Positions 1-10,189 of a stretch of 64,000 bases of DNA are shown one piece after another. A model generated the notes under the pieces. The model did no database searches, had not been told where the DNA came from, and saw nothing but the letters and a program-made list of their open reading frames with translations. Each line of letters starts with the position of its first letter. Within the stretch, counting starts at the first letter, position 1. The translations under genes and the position numbers were made by a program. Source of the stretch: Acanthosepion esculentum (taxonomy: Eukaryota > Mollusca > Cephalopoda > Sepiida > Sepiidae); the NCBI GenBank assembly GCA_964036315.1, contig OZ038509.1, positions 26,485,522 through 26,549,521 of the forward strand. The letters are read 5' to 3'.

Positions 1-420
1 AAGTGTTTAACGTCTCCTGCCAATACCTCGTAAATGATGGACTATTCTATTTTGATTGCATAGAAAAAAACAAAGCAAAAGACATACACTACTTGGTTTC
101 AATGATAAAATGAATGAATGAAAGATGGCAAGATAGAAATGTTTAACAGTTGCCTCAATGAAACGAAAAAGTTTCAATTTCAAATCTTTTCATTTGTACC
201 CACTTCTTAAAATAACAACCAGTGTTCATATTTATGAATGTTATTGCAATATTTTGTTAAAGTTGTTAAGCTCAAATATTTAACGACGTGATAGGGGAAT
301 TTCCCCAGATATTTTATTATCATAGAATTTGCCATGAATCATTAACTGAAGAATTAAGATTCACCAGAAAATTAAAATAGAAAAACTGAAATTTTCCCAG
401 GTTTAAACTAGTGAATATAA
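1..420 (+). repeat. Dispersed repeat R1, forward copy (left arm of an inverted pair)
   Basis: This AT-rich block of about 0.4 kb recurs in inverted orientation at 1625-1975 and 6310-6700 and in the same orientation at 58590-59010. Shared landmarks are an 'atgatggactattctattt' segment, a 'gacataca..ggtttca' segment, 'aagtttcaatttcaaatctt' and 'gttcatatttatgaatgtta'. It has no coding potential. The element class is unknown; with its inverted partner it encloses 0.9-1.56 kb of LINE-derived tandem repeat. Confidence 0.6.
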
Positions 421-904
421 TTCTTTTAAGATCTGACCGATCAGTTGAAATTGTTCATTGTAGAACATAAATTTGGGATTTTTAGGTCATTTAAAAAAAA
501 GGAATCATCAATGACATTCGACAAGTTAATGATAGGAATTATTTCAGTTTAACCAGAAGAAATCACTTCTTTCTTTCAATTTCTCTTGAGGAATTCCTCT
601 CCCACCCTGATAAAGAAAAAAAATCGCCAAGGATTTCGGCTGTGATGACGAAATCTGAATAGTTTGCATTCCAGACATTCTCCATAAAAATTACTGAAAA
701 TCTCTGAACTGGATTTGCAGAGATTTGCACCGTTTTATCTTGAGATTATCTAATCTCTTTGCATATTTTGCATGTCCCCCCCCCCCTCCACAAATCTCTT
801 ACCGAAATCTATATGTAATCCTCTTGAGAAAGATTCTGAATCTCACCTACCTTGAAGAATGGACGAATTATCTTTGAAACGATGTGTCAACATTCTTCAA
901 GGTA
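421..904. other. Unassigned AT-rich spacer
   Basis: No gene, RNA or recognised repeat is seen. It contains a short C-run near 777-787 and an inverted match between 'acctaccttgaagaat' (846-861) and 'attcttcaaggtaggt' (892-907). Confidence 0.4.
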
Positions 905-1535
905 GGTCTGGTGCTTCTGCTATATATTTAGAGATTCTTGATAAAATCCAATGAAGAATCTATCTTAGATATTTATAAGTCTACCATTCATCCTTGCTTT
1001 GAATATTGCTGCCACATCTGGTCTGGTGCTTCTGCTATATATTTAGAGATTCTTGATAAAATCCAAAGAAGAATCTATCTTACATATTTATAAGTCTACC
1101 ATTCATCCTTGCTTTGAATATTGCTGCCACATCTGGTCTGGTGCTTCTGCTATATATTTAGAGATTCTTGATAAAATCCAAAGAAGAATCTATCTTATAT
1201 ATTTATAAGTCTACCATTCATCCATGCTTTGAATATTGCTGACACATCTGGTCTGGTGCTGCTGCTATATATTTAGAGATTCTTGATAAAATCCAATGAA
1301 GAATCTATCTTAGATATTTATAAGTCTACCATTCATCCTTGCTTTGAATATTGCTGCCACATCTGGTCTGGTGCTTCTGCTATATATTTAGAGATTCTTA
1401 ATAAAATCCAAAGAAAAATCTATCTTCCATATTTATAAGTCTACCATTCATCCTTGCTTTGAGTATTGCTGACACATCTGGTGTGGTACTCCTGCTATAT
1501 ATTTATAGATTCTAGATAAAATACAAAGAATAATC
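905..1535 (+). repeat. 115-bp tandem repeat (about 5.5 units) derived from LINE-A reverse transcriptase
   Basis: The landmark 'gtctggtgct' recurs at 906, 1021, 1136, 1251, 1366 and, diverged, 1481, so the period is exactly 115 bp. Each unit translates in pieces to the C-terminal RT region of a non-LTR element (CCHIWSGASAIYLEILDKIQ). The period is not a multiple of three, so the array does not encode a repeat protein. The last unit runs on into unique LINE sequence ('cctgacctggcatctcaact'), which shows that the array arose inside a LINE copy. Confidence 0.85.
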
Positions 1536-1624
1536 TGCAATGTTATCGGTCCTGACCTGGCATCTCAACTACAGTCACTTTCTCACTGTTACTTAGATAT
1601 ACTAGAAAGACGCATGAAAATTTA

Positions 1625-1975
1625 CAGTTTTCCTATTTTAAATTTCTGATGAATGTTAATTCTTCAATTTACAGCAATAAAAATTCATAGAGATTCCCCT
1701 GTCATGTCGTTAAAATATTTGAGCTTAACAACTTTAACAAAATATTTCAATAACAATCATAAATATGAATGTGGTCGTTATTTTAAGAAGTGGATACAAA
1801 TGGAAAGATTTGATATTGACAACTTTTTCCATTTCACTAAAACAGCTTTTAAACACTTCAATCCTCCCTTCTTTCTTTCTTTCATTTTCTCACTCAAACC
1901 AACTAGTGTCATTTCCCACAATCAAAATTTGAGATATTGGCAGGACACAACGGTCGTGCAAAGTAGCAAAGGGAG
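1625..1975 (-). repeat. Dispersed repeat R1, inverted copy
   Basis: This is the reverse complement of the 1-420 block (for example 'ttaagaagtggatacaaatg' and 'gatattggcaggacac'). A 176-residue open frame here is fortuitous and has no recognisable domain. Together with copy 1 it forms an inverted pair enclosing the 115-bp array. Confidence 0.6.
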
Positions 1976-1984
1976 GGACAATCA

Positions 1985-2950
1985 CAATAATTATATGATA
2001 GATGAGACAACTATTTACTCTTGTCTTAATAGTAAGCCTGATTGGTTCAATACGGTCAAATTGGCAGCAGATCTCAAGAATTACCTACAATCTGTTATTT
2101 GGAGCAAGGAATGGCTTGTTACTTTTAACGCCTCCAAAAAGAAACTTGAGAGAACCCTTTTTGCCTTTCATCTGCATGGCTGATGCTAACCCTCCAGGGG
2201 AGTGACTCATTGTGCCTTCTTGGACTAATGTTTTTCACTGACATTGAGTGAAGTGATTATATTGAATCAATTGCTAGGTCTGCTGCTAGGAAAGTTGGTT
2301 CACTGTATCCAGTTAGACAATTTTTCTCGCCAGAACTTACGCACATATAACTTTACCATTCGTCCATGCTTTGAATATTGCTGTCACATACGGTCTCGTG
2401 CTTCTGCTATATAATTAGAGATTCTTGATAAAATACAAAAAAAACTGTTATTGGTCCTGACCTGGTATCTTGGCTTCAGTCACTTCCCCACCACCATAAC
2501 ATAGCATCTCTGTACCTATTCTATAAATATTTTCATGGTAATTGTTCTGATGTGCATTACTCTATGGTACCTAGATTTTATGAATTTAAGTGCAGTACTA
2601 GATTGGCAGCTAGGTCTCATTTTACACTTGAAATGGGTAGATGTAACTGTAAGTTCTATGCAAATAGTTTCTTTTATCACACTTCTCATTTTCAGAACTC
2701 TCTTCTGGCTCCTTGCATTTCACTCAAGGTTGATCTTCAAAAATTGAAATGCAATGTCAATCGTTATCTTCTGTCTTCTTAATTCTTCTTCTTTTATTGT
2801 CTTCTCTCCTTAATTGTTGTTTTTCTCATATTCTCTAACACTCAGTAACCCCTTGCGTCCTAGTGGCTTTATTGCCTTTGATCTTCAAAAATTGAAATGC
2901 AATGTCTATCGTTATCTTCTGTCTTATGTTTTGCTCTTTTGCTTTCTCAT
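1985..2950 (+). pseudogene. LINE-A reverse transcriptase C-terminal part and 3' end, 5'-truncated relic
   Basis: This is a fragment of a non-LTR retrotransposon ORF2 (jockey/CR1-like; exact clade uncertain). Readable pieces in order are the RT catalytic box region, now DETTIYSCLNSKPDW where active copies would be expected to have an FADD-type box, then the thumb segment IARSAARKVGSLY, and the tail EFKCSTRLAARSHFT, NSFFYHT and LQKLKCNVNRYLLSS. Stops and frameshifts break it, so it is dead. After the stop comes the 3' UTR with 'cagtaaccccttgcgtccta', and 148 bp of the 3' end is then repeated (2732 and 2880). At least six other copies of the same 3' end lie in this window. Confidence 0.85.
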
Positions 2951-3175
2951 TCCATTTGTATTCTATTGGTGAGATGTAAGTTCCACTTGAGCAGCTTCTT
3001 CCCATGAACCGACTCCCAAGAGGATGCTTCACTGATCACTACAATCTTAATCTGTTCAAATCTAGGGTCAACCATTATCTTCCCAACATATCTGCATAAA
3101 CTGTGCCTCTTACTCTGTAATGCTCTACCTTGAGTGACACTTCAGCCTTGTACAGGATGAACATCATTGAAAAAA
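2945..3175 (+). mobile_element. LINE-B 3' end with poly(A)
   Basis: This is the tail of a second LINE family. One frame reads LPRGCFTDHYNLNLFKSRVN-HYLPNISA followed by a stop. The 3' UTR then runs 'accttgagtgacacttcag ccttgtacaggatgaac' and ends in 12 A residues at about 3169-3180. Other tails of this family are at 7990-8062, 24245-24425 (minus), 32940-33300 (minus), 43780-43990, 60000-60200 (minus) and 61364-61540. Confidence 0.75.
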
Positions 3176-3365
3176 AAAAATTGTGAAAAGATGCATGTGA
3201 TATGGTCTCTCCAGTATAAAATATAGTACATCTCTTCTAAGAGATCTTTTAAAAAATTTAATTGGTCAAATATTGAAAAGCTAAGCAACATAAACTTCCA
3301 GAATAAATTCATATTATTGCCCAATAATCTAAAAAGACTAACAGAAATGAGAAAAAAAAGCAAAT

Positions 3366-5655
3366 GAGCTGTTATGTAATATCAGTCCTCCTATATGGCA
3401 GTGAATGCTGGACAATCTCCTCACAGATGAAGAAGAGACTTGAAGCAACAGAAAGAAAGAAAAGAGTACTGAACTGTTACGTAATATAAGTCCTCCTATA
3501 TGGCAGTGAATACTAGACAATCTCCTTACAGATGAAGAAGAGACTTGAAGCAACAGAAAGAAAGAAAAGAGTACTGAACTGTTACGTAATATAAGTCCTC
3601 CTATATGGCAGTGAATACTGGACAATCTCCTCACAGATGAAGAAGAGACTTGAAGCAACAGAAAGAAAGAAAAGAGTACTCGACTGTTACGTAATATCAG
3701 TCCTCCTATATGGCAGTGAATACTGGACAATCTCCTCACAGATGAAGAAGAGACTTGAAGCAACAGAAAGAAAGAAAAGAGTACTGAACTGTTACGTAAT
3801 ATAAGTCCTCCTATATGGCAGTGAATACTGGACAATCTCCTCACAGATGAAGAAGAGACTTGAAGCAACAGAAAGAAAGAAAAGAGTACTGAACTGTTAC
3901 GTAATATAAGTCCTCCTATATGGCAGTGAATACTAGACAATCTCCTCACAGATGAAGAAGAGACTTGAAGCAACAGAAAGAAAGAAAAGAGTACTGAACT
4001 GTTACGTAATATAAGTCCTCCTATATGGCAGTGAATACTGGACAATCTCCTCACAGATGAAGAAGAGACTTGAAGCAACAGAAAGAAAGAAAAGAGTACT
4101 CGACTGTTACGTAATATCAGTCCTCCTATATGGCAGTGAATACTGGACAATCTCCTCACAGATGAAGAAGAGACTTGAAGCAACAGAAAGAAAGAAAAGA
4201 GTACTGAACTGTTACGTAATATAAGTCCTCCTATATGGCAGTGAATACTAGACAATCTCCTTACAGATGAAGAAGAGACTTGAAGCAACAGAAAGAAAGA
4301 AAAGAGTACTGAACTGTTACGTAATATCAGTCATCCTATATGACAGTGAATGCTGGACAATCTCCTCACAGATGAAGAAGAGACTTGAAGCAACAGAAAG
4401 AAAGAAAAGAGTACTGAACTGTTACGTAATATAAGTCCTCCTATATGGCAGTGAATACTAGACAATCTCCTTACAGATGAAGAAGAGACTTGAAGCAACA
4501 GAAAGAAAGAAAAGAGTACTGAACTGTTACGTAATATAAGTCCTCCTATATGGCAGTGAATACTAGACAATCTCCTTACAGATGAAGAAGAGACTTGAAG
4601 CAACAGAAAGAAAGAAAAGAGTACTGAACTGTTACGTAATATCAGTCATCCTATATGGCAGTGAATGCTGGACAATCTCCTCACAGATGAAGAAGAGACT
4701 TGAAGCAACAGAAAGAAAGAAAAGAGTACTGAACTGTTACGTAATATAAGTCCTCCTATATGGCAGTGAATACTAGACAATCTCCTTACAGATGAAGAAG
4801 AGACTTGAAGCAACAGAAAGAAAGAAAAGAGTACTGAACTGTTACGTAATATAAGTCCTCCTATATGGCAGTGAATACTAGACAATCTCCTTACAGATGA
4901 AGAAGAGACTTGAAGCAACAGAAAGAAAGAAAAGAGTACTGAACTGTTACGTAATATCAGTCATCCTATATGGCAGTGAATGCTGGACAATCTCCTCACA
5001 GATGAAGAAGAGACTTGAAGCAACACAAAGAAAGAAAAGAGTACTGAACTGTTACGTAATATAAGTCCTCCTATATGGCAGTGAATACTGGACAATCTCC
5101 TCACAGATGAAGAAGAGACTTGAAGCAACAGAAAGAAAGAAAAGAGTACTCGACTGTTACGTAATATCAGTCCTCCTATATGGCAGTGAATACTGGACAA
5201 TCTCCTCACAGATGAAGAAGAGACTTGAAGCAACAGAAAGAAAGAAAAGAGTACTGAACTGTTACGTAATATAAGTCCTCCTATATGGCAGTGAATACTG
5301 GACAATCTCCTCACAGATGAAGAAGAGACTTGAAGCAACACAAAGAAAGAAAAGAGTACTGAACTGTTACGTAATATCAGTCCTCCTATATGGCAGTGAA
5401 TACTGGACAATCTCCTTACAGATGAAGAAGAGACTTGAAGCAACAGAAAGAAAGAAAAGAGTACTGAACTGTTACGTAATATAAGTCCTCCTATATGGCA
5501 GTGAATGCTGGACAATCTCCTCACAGATGAAGAAGAGACTTGAAGCAACAGAAAGAAAGAAAAGAGTACTCGACTGTTACGTAATATCAGTCCTCCTATA
5601 TGGCAGTGAATGCTGAACAATCTCACCAAAGATGAAGAAGAGATTTGAAACAACA
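3366..5655 (+). repeat. 22-unit, 105-bp tandem array derived from LINE-C reverse transcriptase
   Basis: Unit starts fall at 3366, 3471, 3576 and so on to 5571 without a single indel, so the array is locked at 105 bp (35 codons). On the plus strand a unit reads NCYVISVLLYGSEYWTISSQ followed by MKKRLEATERKK, the conserved C-terminal part of an RT of the 'endonuclease-reverse transcriptase' LINE type. Many units carry TAA (in 'aatataagtcc') or TAG (in 'tactagac'), so the sense frame is closed. The long minus-strand frames (for example 3338-4288) exist only because the period is a multiple of three. Units fall into subtypes by start (gaac or cgac), 'atcag/ataag', 'tcctcc/tcatcc', 'tgctgg/tactgg/tactag' and 'ctcctc/ctcctt', which form higher-order repeats. 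Confidence 0.95.
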
Positions 5656-5975
5656 GAAATGTGAGCAACAACGAAGTTTTAGAGAAAATAGAAACAAAAA
5701 AGACACTTATACTTAGAATCAAAAAGAAACAATTGAAATTTCTAGCGCACATTATGAGGAAAGAGGGCTTAGAAAATTAGACACTCACAAGACATATTGA
5801 AAGCATCAGGGACAAAGTAAAACAACGCATCATCTGCCTAACGAGCTTGTGTAAATGGTTGGCAGAACAGGGATTAGGAGACAGAGCTGAAAGTTAAAAT
5901 TTACTAAAAGCTGTAAAGAGAAGGAAATTGTGGAGAACCATGATCGGCAATATCCAGAATGGACAAGCACACAGA
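5640..5975 (+). pseudogene. LINE-C C-terminal remnant following the array
   Basis: The coding sense continues out of the array with KTLILRIKKKQLKFLAHIMR and KEGLRKLDT, then a region matching the family consensus of a basic segment and a C-terminal KLWRTMI-like motif ('gaaggaaattgtggagaacc'). Several stops and frameshifts are present. This is the unrepeated 3' remainder of the LINE copy whose RT segment was amplified. Related fragments are at 35735-36540 and 60700-61190. Confidence 0.75.
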
Positions 5976-6255
5976 AGAGGAATATCATATCCAACAGAAA
6001 TTTCCAACGAGTTTTGTTGCTTCGTATCAGGATTATAAAACGGGAGGTAACTTTGTTTGAAATGCGATTGAATTATCTCCCTTGGCATTAGTTTTGTCAC
6101 TGGTAATATATTTTTAATTTTATATGTTTATTAGCCAAATCCCCGTCTTAGAATAATCATTTAAAAATAATTCAGCAGACGATGTTAATTTATTTGTGGT
6201 AACTGAATTCTTGACCATTGCCCTCCCCGGTTTCCGTCTGAAAAATGGCGATTTT

Positions 6256-6303
6256 ATTGCTTCTCGCCCTTTTGGCTAAAATCAAAGTGTAGTATCTGAT
6301 TCT
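6256..6303 (+). ncRNA. U2 snRNA 5' fragment (pseudogene)
   Basis: Starting at 6256 the sequence reads 'attgcttctcgcccttttgg' then 'ctaaaatcaaagtgtagtat' and 'ctgattct'. This matches the invariant first ~45 nt of metazoan U2 snRNA, including the branch-point-recognition segment GUGUAGUAUCUG, with a few substitutions and one inserted A. The match ends before the Sm site and the 3' stem-loops, so it cannot be a functional U2. Downstream it joins a pyrimidine tract and the R1 dispersed repeat, an arrangement like the 5'-snRNA/3'-repeat chimeras made by reverse-transcriptase template switching. Confidence 0.85.
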
Positions 6304-6309
6304 CTCTCT

Positions 6310-6700
6310 CTTCACTTTTATCTTCCCTTCTCAACGAAACCAAGTAGTGTCTTTTCCCCTCTTTCCATGGGATCAAAATGAAATAGTCCATCATTTATGA
6401 GGTATTGGCAAGACATAGCGGTCTTGCAAACTAATGATGGGAAGAAGAAACACAAAATAGGTTTAGTTTTACTTTTAACCTGTAAAAATTTCATACTTTT
6501 TCTATTTGAATTTTCTGATAAATCTTAATTCTGAAGTTAATGATAGAGTAAGCTTATGGCGAGTTCTACGACAATAAAATAGCCGTAGAATAATCATAAA
6601 TATAAATGCTGGTCGTTATTTTAAGAAGTGGGTACAAATGAAAAGACTTGAAATTGAAAACTTTTTCTATTTCACTGAAACACAGTTATAATAGGATATT
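6310..6700 (-). repeat. Dispersed repeat R1, inverted copy
   Basis: It shares 'gaaatagtccatcattta', 'gaggtattggcaagacata', 'ttctgataaatcttaattct' and 'ttaagaagtgggtacaaatg' with the reverse complement of the 1-420 copy. No coding capacity is seen. Confidence 0.6.
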
Positions 6701-7079
6701 ATGAATGGTCCAATTATAATGACAATCTTTTACAAAACACACCCAAAGAAATTTAAGTTGAATAATTTGTTGGAGTAAGAAGAAAAATGTCCAAAAGGCA
6801 CAAGAACTCAACTGCGGAACATCATGCAAGAAATGAACTCTATAAAAGGTAATGGTTTAAAAGACCGTTTTCCTGACCATAGCTGCACATCAGGGCACAC
6901 CAGATATTTACTAAGTTTAACTTAGTCTGGTACAAGACCACTAGACTGAAGTACTCACTAGAGATCAAATTCACTTATAGATAGCCATTCCTCCAAAGCC
7001 AGATAACCTACCTTCAGAATGTTGTTTTTTTGGTGGGTTTCATAATCAGTTCTAATTATTCTACGATTAATAGGAGTAG
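6701..7079. other. Unassigned spacer
   Basis: No feature that I can support is seen. The sequence is AT-rich and without a convincing open frame. Confidence 0.3.
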
Positions 7080-7345
7080 ATAGGTTTGTCTAGCATCCAG
7101 TTCACACTTCTCCCTGGTCTTGTTTCATGTTCAGGATTCCATTTCCAGTTCATCCTAAAGTCTACTTCCACTCTATATTTCTATCGTCTTCCCTCTAAAA
7201 CTCTGTACATTTTTTTTACTATTTACATTTATTTTCTTAGATCTTGTCAACTTCAAGTTGCCCATTGCCTTATCCTGCATAGCCCCAGCAATTTCACTCA
7301 CTCATCCAATTCCACACAGTAACCTTCTATCGCGTAATTTGATGG
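7080..7345 (+). repeat. Dispersed repeat F, copy 1
   Basis: It shares 'acttctccctggtcttgttt', 'aaagtctacttccactctat' and 'atagccccagcaatttcac' with copies at 7755-8062 and, partly, 32640-32830. It looks like LINE 3' UTR sequence; copy 2 continues into a LINE-B tail. Confidence 0.55.
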
Positions 7346-7745
7346 CTTTAAATAACCTTCAAAGGGTTGATAAGCCGTAGAAAACGAATCAATCAATCAA
7401 TGAAATACTGATTATCTACACAGGCATGTCTTTTAGATTTATTTACATTCTCTGGAATAGAAATGTATAGAAACTACACTGGACACAAAGTGAGGGACCA
7501 GTTTACGTATTGAATGTAATATAGAATTGATCCCCCACTTTACATCCACATTATAATTTCTGGTTTTAATTAACCTGCAAAGGGTTGATAAGCCGTAGAT
7601 ACGAATTAATCAATCAATGACATGTCTTTTAGATTTATTTACATTCTCTCGAATATGAATATATAAAAACTACAATAACCACAAAGTGAGGGATCACTTT
7701 ATATATCGATTTTAATATATTTACTATTTACATTTATTTTTTTCA
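7345..7745 (+). repeat. Repeat R2: 'ggctttaaataacct' tail with atca repeats and 'gatccccca' blocks
   Basis: Two imperfect units carry 'ttgataagccgtaga', (atca)n, 'ggcatgtcttttagattta' and 'aaagtgagggaccagt'. The same unit is repeated at 13165-13870 and, in reverse, 38455-39060. The first part is the 3' tail also carried by the tRNA/5S SINEs, which suggests a shared LINE 3' end. Confidence 0.65.
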
Positions 7746-7754
7746 ATATAAGTA

Positions 7755-8062
7755 GTACGTTCGCTATCGCTCGGTTCACACGCCTCCCTGGTCTTTTGGA
7801 CAGTAGTGGAGGTTTATCCTGGGTTTCCGGTTCCTTCTAAAGTCTGCTTCCACTCTATATTTCTATCGTCTCCAGCTGAACTCTGAAATGTTTTTCACTA
7901 ATTAGATCTTGACCTCTTCGAGTCTAGAGTTAGCTCTTTCCTGCATAGCCCCCAAGAACTTCACTTCTTGATGTTTCTTACACTCGTATGACACCACACA
8001 GTAACCTTCTACCTTGAGTGGCTCTTAGGCCTTGTGTTAGGTGAACATTAGTAAAAAAAGAA
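7755..8062 (+). repeat. Dispersed repeat F, copy 2, ending in a LINE-B tail
   Basis: It opens with 'cgttcgctatcgctcggtt' and 'cacgcctccctggtctttt' and ends with 'taccttgagtggctcttagg', 'ccttgtgttaggtgaacatt' and an A-rich end at about 8050, that is, the LINE-B 3' UTR. Confidence 0.6.
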
Positions 8063-8097
8063 AGGAAAAAGATTTAGGTTTTAGACATAAAATTCTT

Positions 8098-8525
8098 TAA
8101 TCTTTTTTACAAATACTTTCATGGTAACTCTTTTTTACAAATACTTTCGTAGTAACTGCTTCGATGAGCTGCTTTCGCTGGTTCCCAGACTTCATGAATT
8201 TAAGTATTCAACTAGGCTGGCATCTCGCTCTCACCCTTTCACTGTCAAAACTATTAAATGTAACCGTCTCTTCTACTCCAATAGCTTCATGTCTCGCACC
8301 TCTCGCCTGTGAAACTCCCTCCCCTCTTCCTGTTTCCCTGATAGCTATAATCTCCAACTATTCAAATGTAATGTCAATCGATGTCTCCAGATGCCCTGAT
8401 CCTATCCTTCTCTTCATCCTTTCCTCTATCACTCCTCTTTGCTCTCACTCCAACTCTCTGTAACCCCTTGCATGCTAGTGGCTTCCCACCTTGCTTGGGG
8501 TAAAACGCTTAAAAAAAAAAAAAAA
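8098..8525 (+). pseudogene. LINE-A 3' end, 5'-truncated, with poly(A)
   Basis: The coding relic reads YKYFRSNCFDELLSLVPRLH, then EFKYSTRLASRSHPF, YSNSFMSRTSRL and, in a shifted frame, WNSLP..CFPDSYNLQLFKCNVNRCL. The 3' UTR has 'gtaaccccttgcatgctagt' and 'cttggggtaaaacgctt' before 14 A residues at 8511-8525. Frameshifts make it non-functional. It is 5'-truncated, as expected for target-primed LINE insertions. Confidence 0.85.
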
Positions 8526-8639
8526 TTGAAGGAGTTTCTTAAAGTTATCAACCCACAAGAAGGCTTGTTGCATTGTTGTATATTTATACCATATTCCATC
8601 AGATCTTCTTATGTTAGTCAATATTTTCATATATTTACA

Positions 8640-8960
8640 ATATTGAATATTAATGTTCCTACTGGTCATAAAGTGGGGGATCTTTTTGCTATTGTTATCC
8701 AGTCATAAAGTGAGCCCCCACTCTTTAGAATTGCTGTACAATGTCAGATTTTATGTGGGTCAAGGTTTTCATAATAAAACTGGCATTAGCAATTTTTCAG
8801 GATATACTCATGTTATATATTAATGTTTCTGCTGAACATAAAATGGGGGATCGGTTTTCTATTATTATCAAGTAATAAACTGATCCCCCTTTAATTACTA
8901 CACAATGTTGGATTTTCTGATATACATCAGTGTTTTCCCAATAAAATTGCTATTAACCAA
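8640..8960. repeat. Two-copy direct repeat with inverted 'gggggatc / gatccccc' blocks
   Basis: 'cataaagtgggggatc' near 8668 and 'cataaaatgggggatc' near 8838 each precede an inverted partner, giving about 171-bp units with small dyads. Related blocks occur in the R2 arrays. Confidence 0.5.
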
Positions 8961-9032
8961 CAAATGTTGGTAAAATTTTCAGTATATAGTTGTATTTATA
9001 TAATCAAAATACAGTGCAAGTTTCTGTTCAGA

Positions 9033-9332
9033 ATCAGTCAGTTATGTGCCGTGCATGATACACGCTTAGGCGATCATGTACCTTTTGATACACGACTGAC
9101 GAGGCAGATTTTTTCTCACAGTGGTTGCCATTTCTTTCTGTGGTAGACCAGTTGCCATCCAAGGCTATAGAACCCAGTCTGTCTCACTATTTACCTATAG
9201 CTGGTGGGAGAAGAGGATTCATACCTTTCCCAAAGGTATTAGCACATAAGTGAATGTAATGGATTTGACTGGAATTCGAACTCGGCTCTCCGATTCCTTA
9301 ATCTGAACTGTTATCCATTAATCCGCCATGCT
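9033..9332 (-). mobile_element. tRNA-derived SINE (Arg-like head), minus strand
   Basis: Read on the minus strand, the head has 'taatggataacagttcaga' (A-box region) and a B box 'gagttcgaattcc'. This is followed by a conserved body ('ggaaaggtatgaatcctctt', 'tggcaactggtctaccacag', 'ctgcctcgtcagtcgtgtat') and the tail 'gcacataactgactg'. A second copy is at 46487-46985. tRNA-derived SINEs with this kind of head are known from octopus (OK, OR1 and OR2, as I recall); which one this is cannot be decided here. Confidence 0.75.
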
Positions 9333-9402
9333 TAATTATCCTAATCAAAAATATTGATGAGACTTGTTTTGAGGAGGTCACATATTTATTATCAAAATGA
9401 AA

Positions 9403-9419
9403 TCTCTATCTATAAAAGG

Positions 9420-9453
<34 letters not shown>

Positions 9454-10188
9454 CGAATGCATGGCCACAATTTTCGACAGATTTGCACCAAAATTTACAT
9501 GCACATGCTCCAAGTTAGTAGGAAGACCAAGACCGACTTTCCATTTCCCAACTCCCATTGATAGTGGAAATAATCGATTTTTTCATGCTTCTACAGCAGT
9601 TTTCATCTAGTTTGCGGCCATTTTCTACTGGCCAGAGTGAGAGCCTATAGCTGGCTGCCACGAATAGGCAGGAAGATTCTATTGGCCAGCGTGAGAGCCA
9701 ACAGCTGACTGACACGAATGTTAACTTAGCATGCTAGAATGCAAAAAAAAATCGATAGCTGCATTCGTCACAAGTGGGAAAAATTTAAATCTGCATGGCA
9801 CTTTACTCTAATTGGCTCATTCACTTGCTTAAACTCAACATTAATTCTGATTCCGCAGAACTGGTTTGGGTGTGAAAAAGTATTTGTTGTTAACATTCTT
9901 TTTTCATTCGGTTTTTCCAGTTACGAGTTCTTTTTTAAAGCTGATCGCTTTGTGTTCATTTTGTTTAGTTCTTTTTTCATAACAGATTTAATGTTTAGTA
10001 TAGAGCTTAGAAAAAATTTGCAGTGTGAGATAGGCAAGGAGTAAGACATGTAGCAACATCAGCATGGCAAAGGGCACTCCCTTAAAGGCAAGGAAGGGCA
10101 AAAATATTTGAAGTCAAGTGATAGCGATTGCTGTATGAGTTGTACGATTTTTGAATCAAGCACGGGCAACGCTGGGCCATGCTGCTAG
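9403..10188 (+). mobile_element. Candidate non-autonomous Helitron
   Basis: The putative 5' terminus is A|TCTCTATCTATAAAAGG, followed directly by a (TG)n tract at 9420-9451. The putative 3' terminus has the Helitron signature: a small imperfect hairpin around 'cacgggcaacgctggg', then CTAG at 10185-10188 followed by host T, as expected for insertion between A and T. There are no terminal inverted repeats and no target duplication, also as expected. The interior has no Rep/helicase domain. The main doubt is the imperfect hairpin. Confidence 0.55.
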
Positions 10189-10189
10189 T

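Noticed and set aside
900..1535. Regularly spaced 115-bp repeats considered as a CRISPR-like array
   Set aside because: Repeats are contiguous without unique spacers, translate to LINE RT, and the genome is eukaryotic.
1653..2183. 176-residue plus-strand frame as a single gene
   Set aside because: Its first two-thirds are the inverted R1 repeat and its end is LINE-A RT read through from an unrelated upstream sequence.
3338..5752. Minus-strand open frames of 90-316 residues with a 35-residue repeat (QVSSSSVRRLSSIHCHIGG)
   Set aside because: They exist only because the 105-bp unit is a multiple of three. The homologous coding sense (LINE RT) is on the plus strand and is interrupted by stops.
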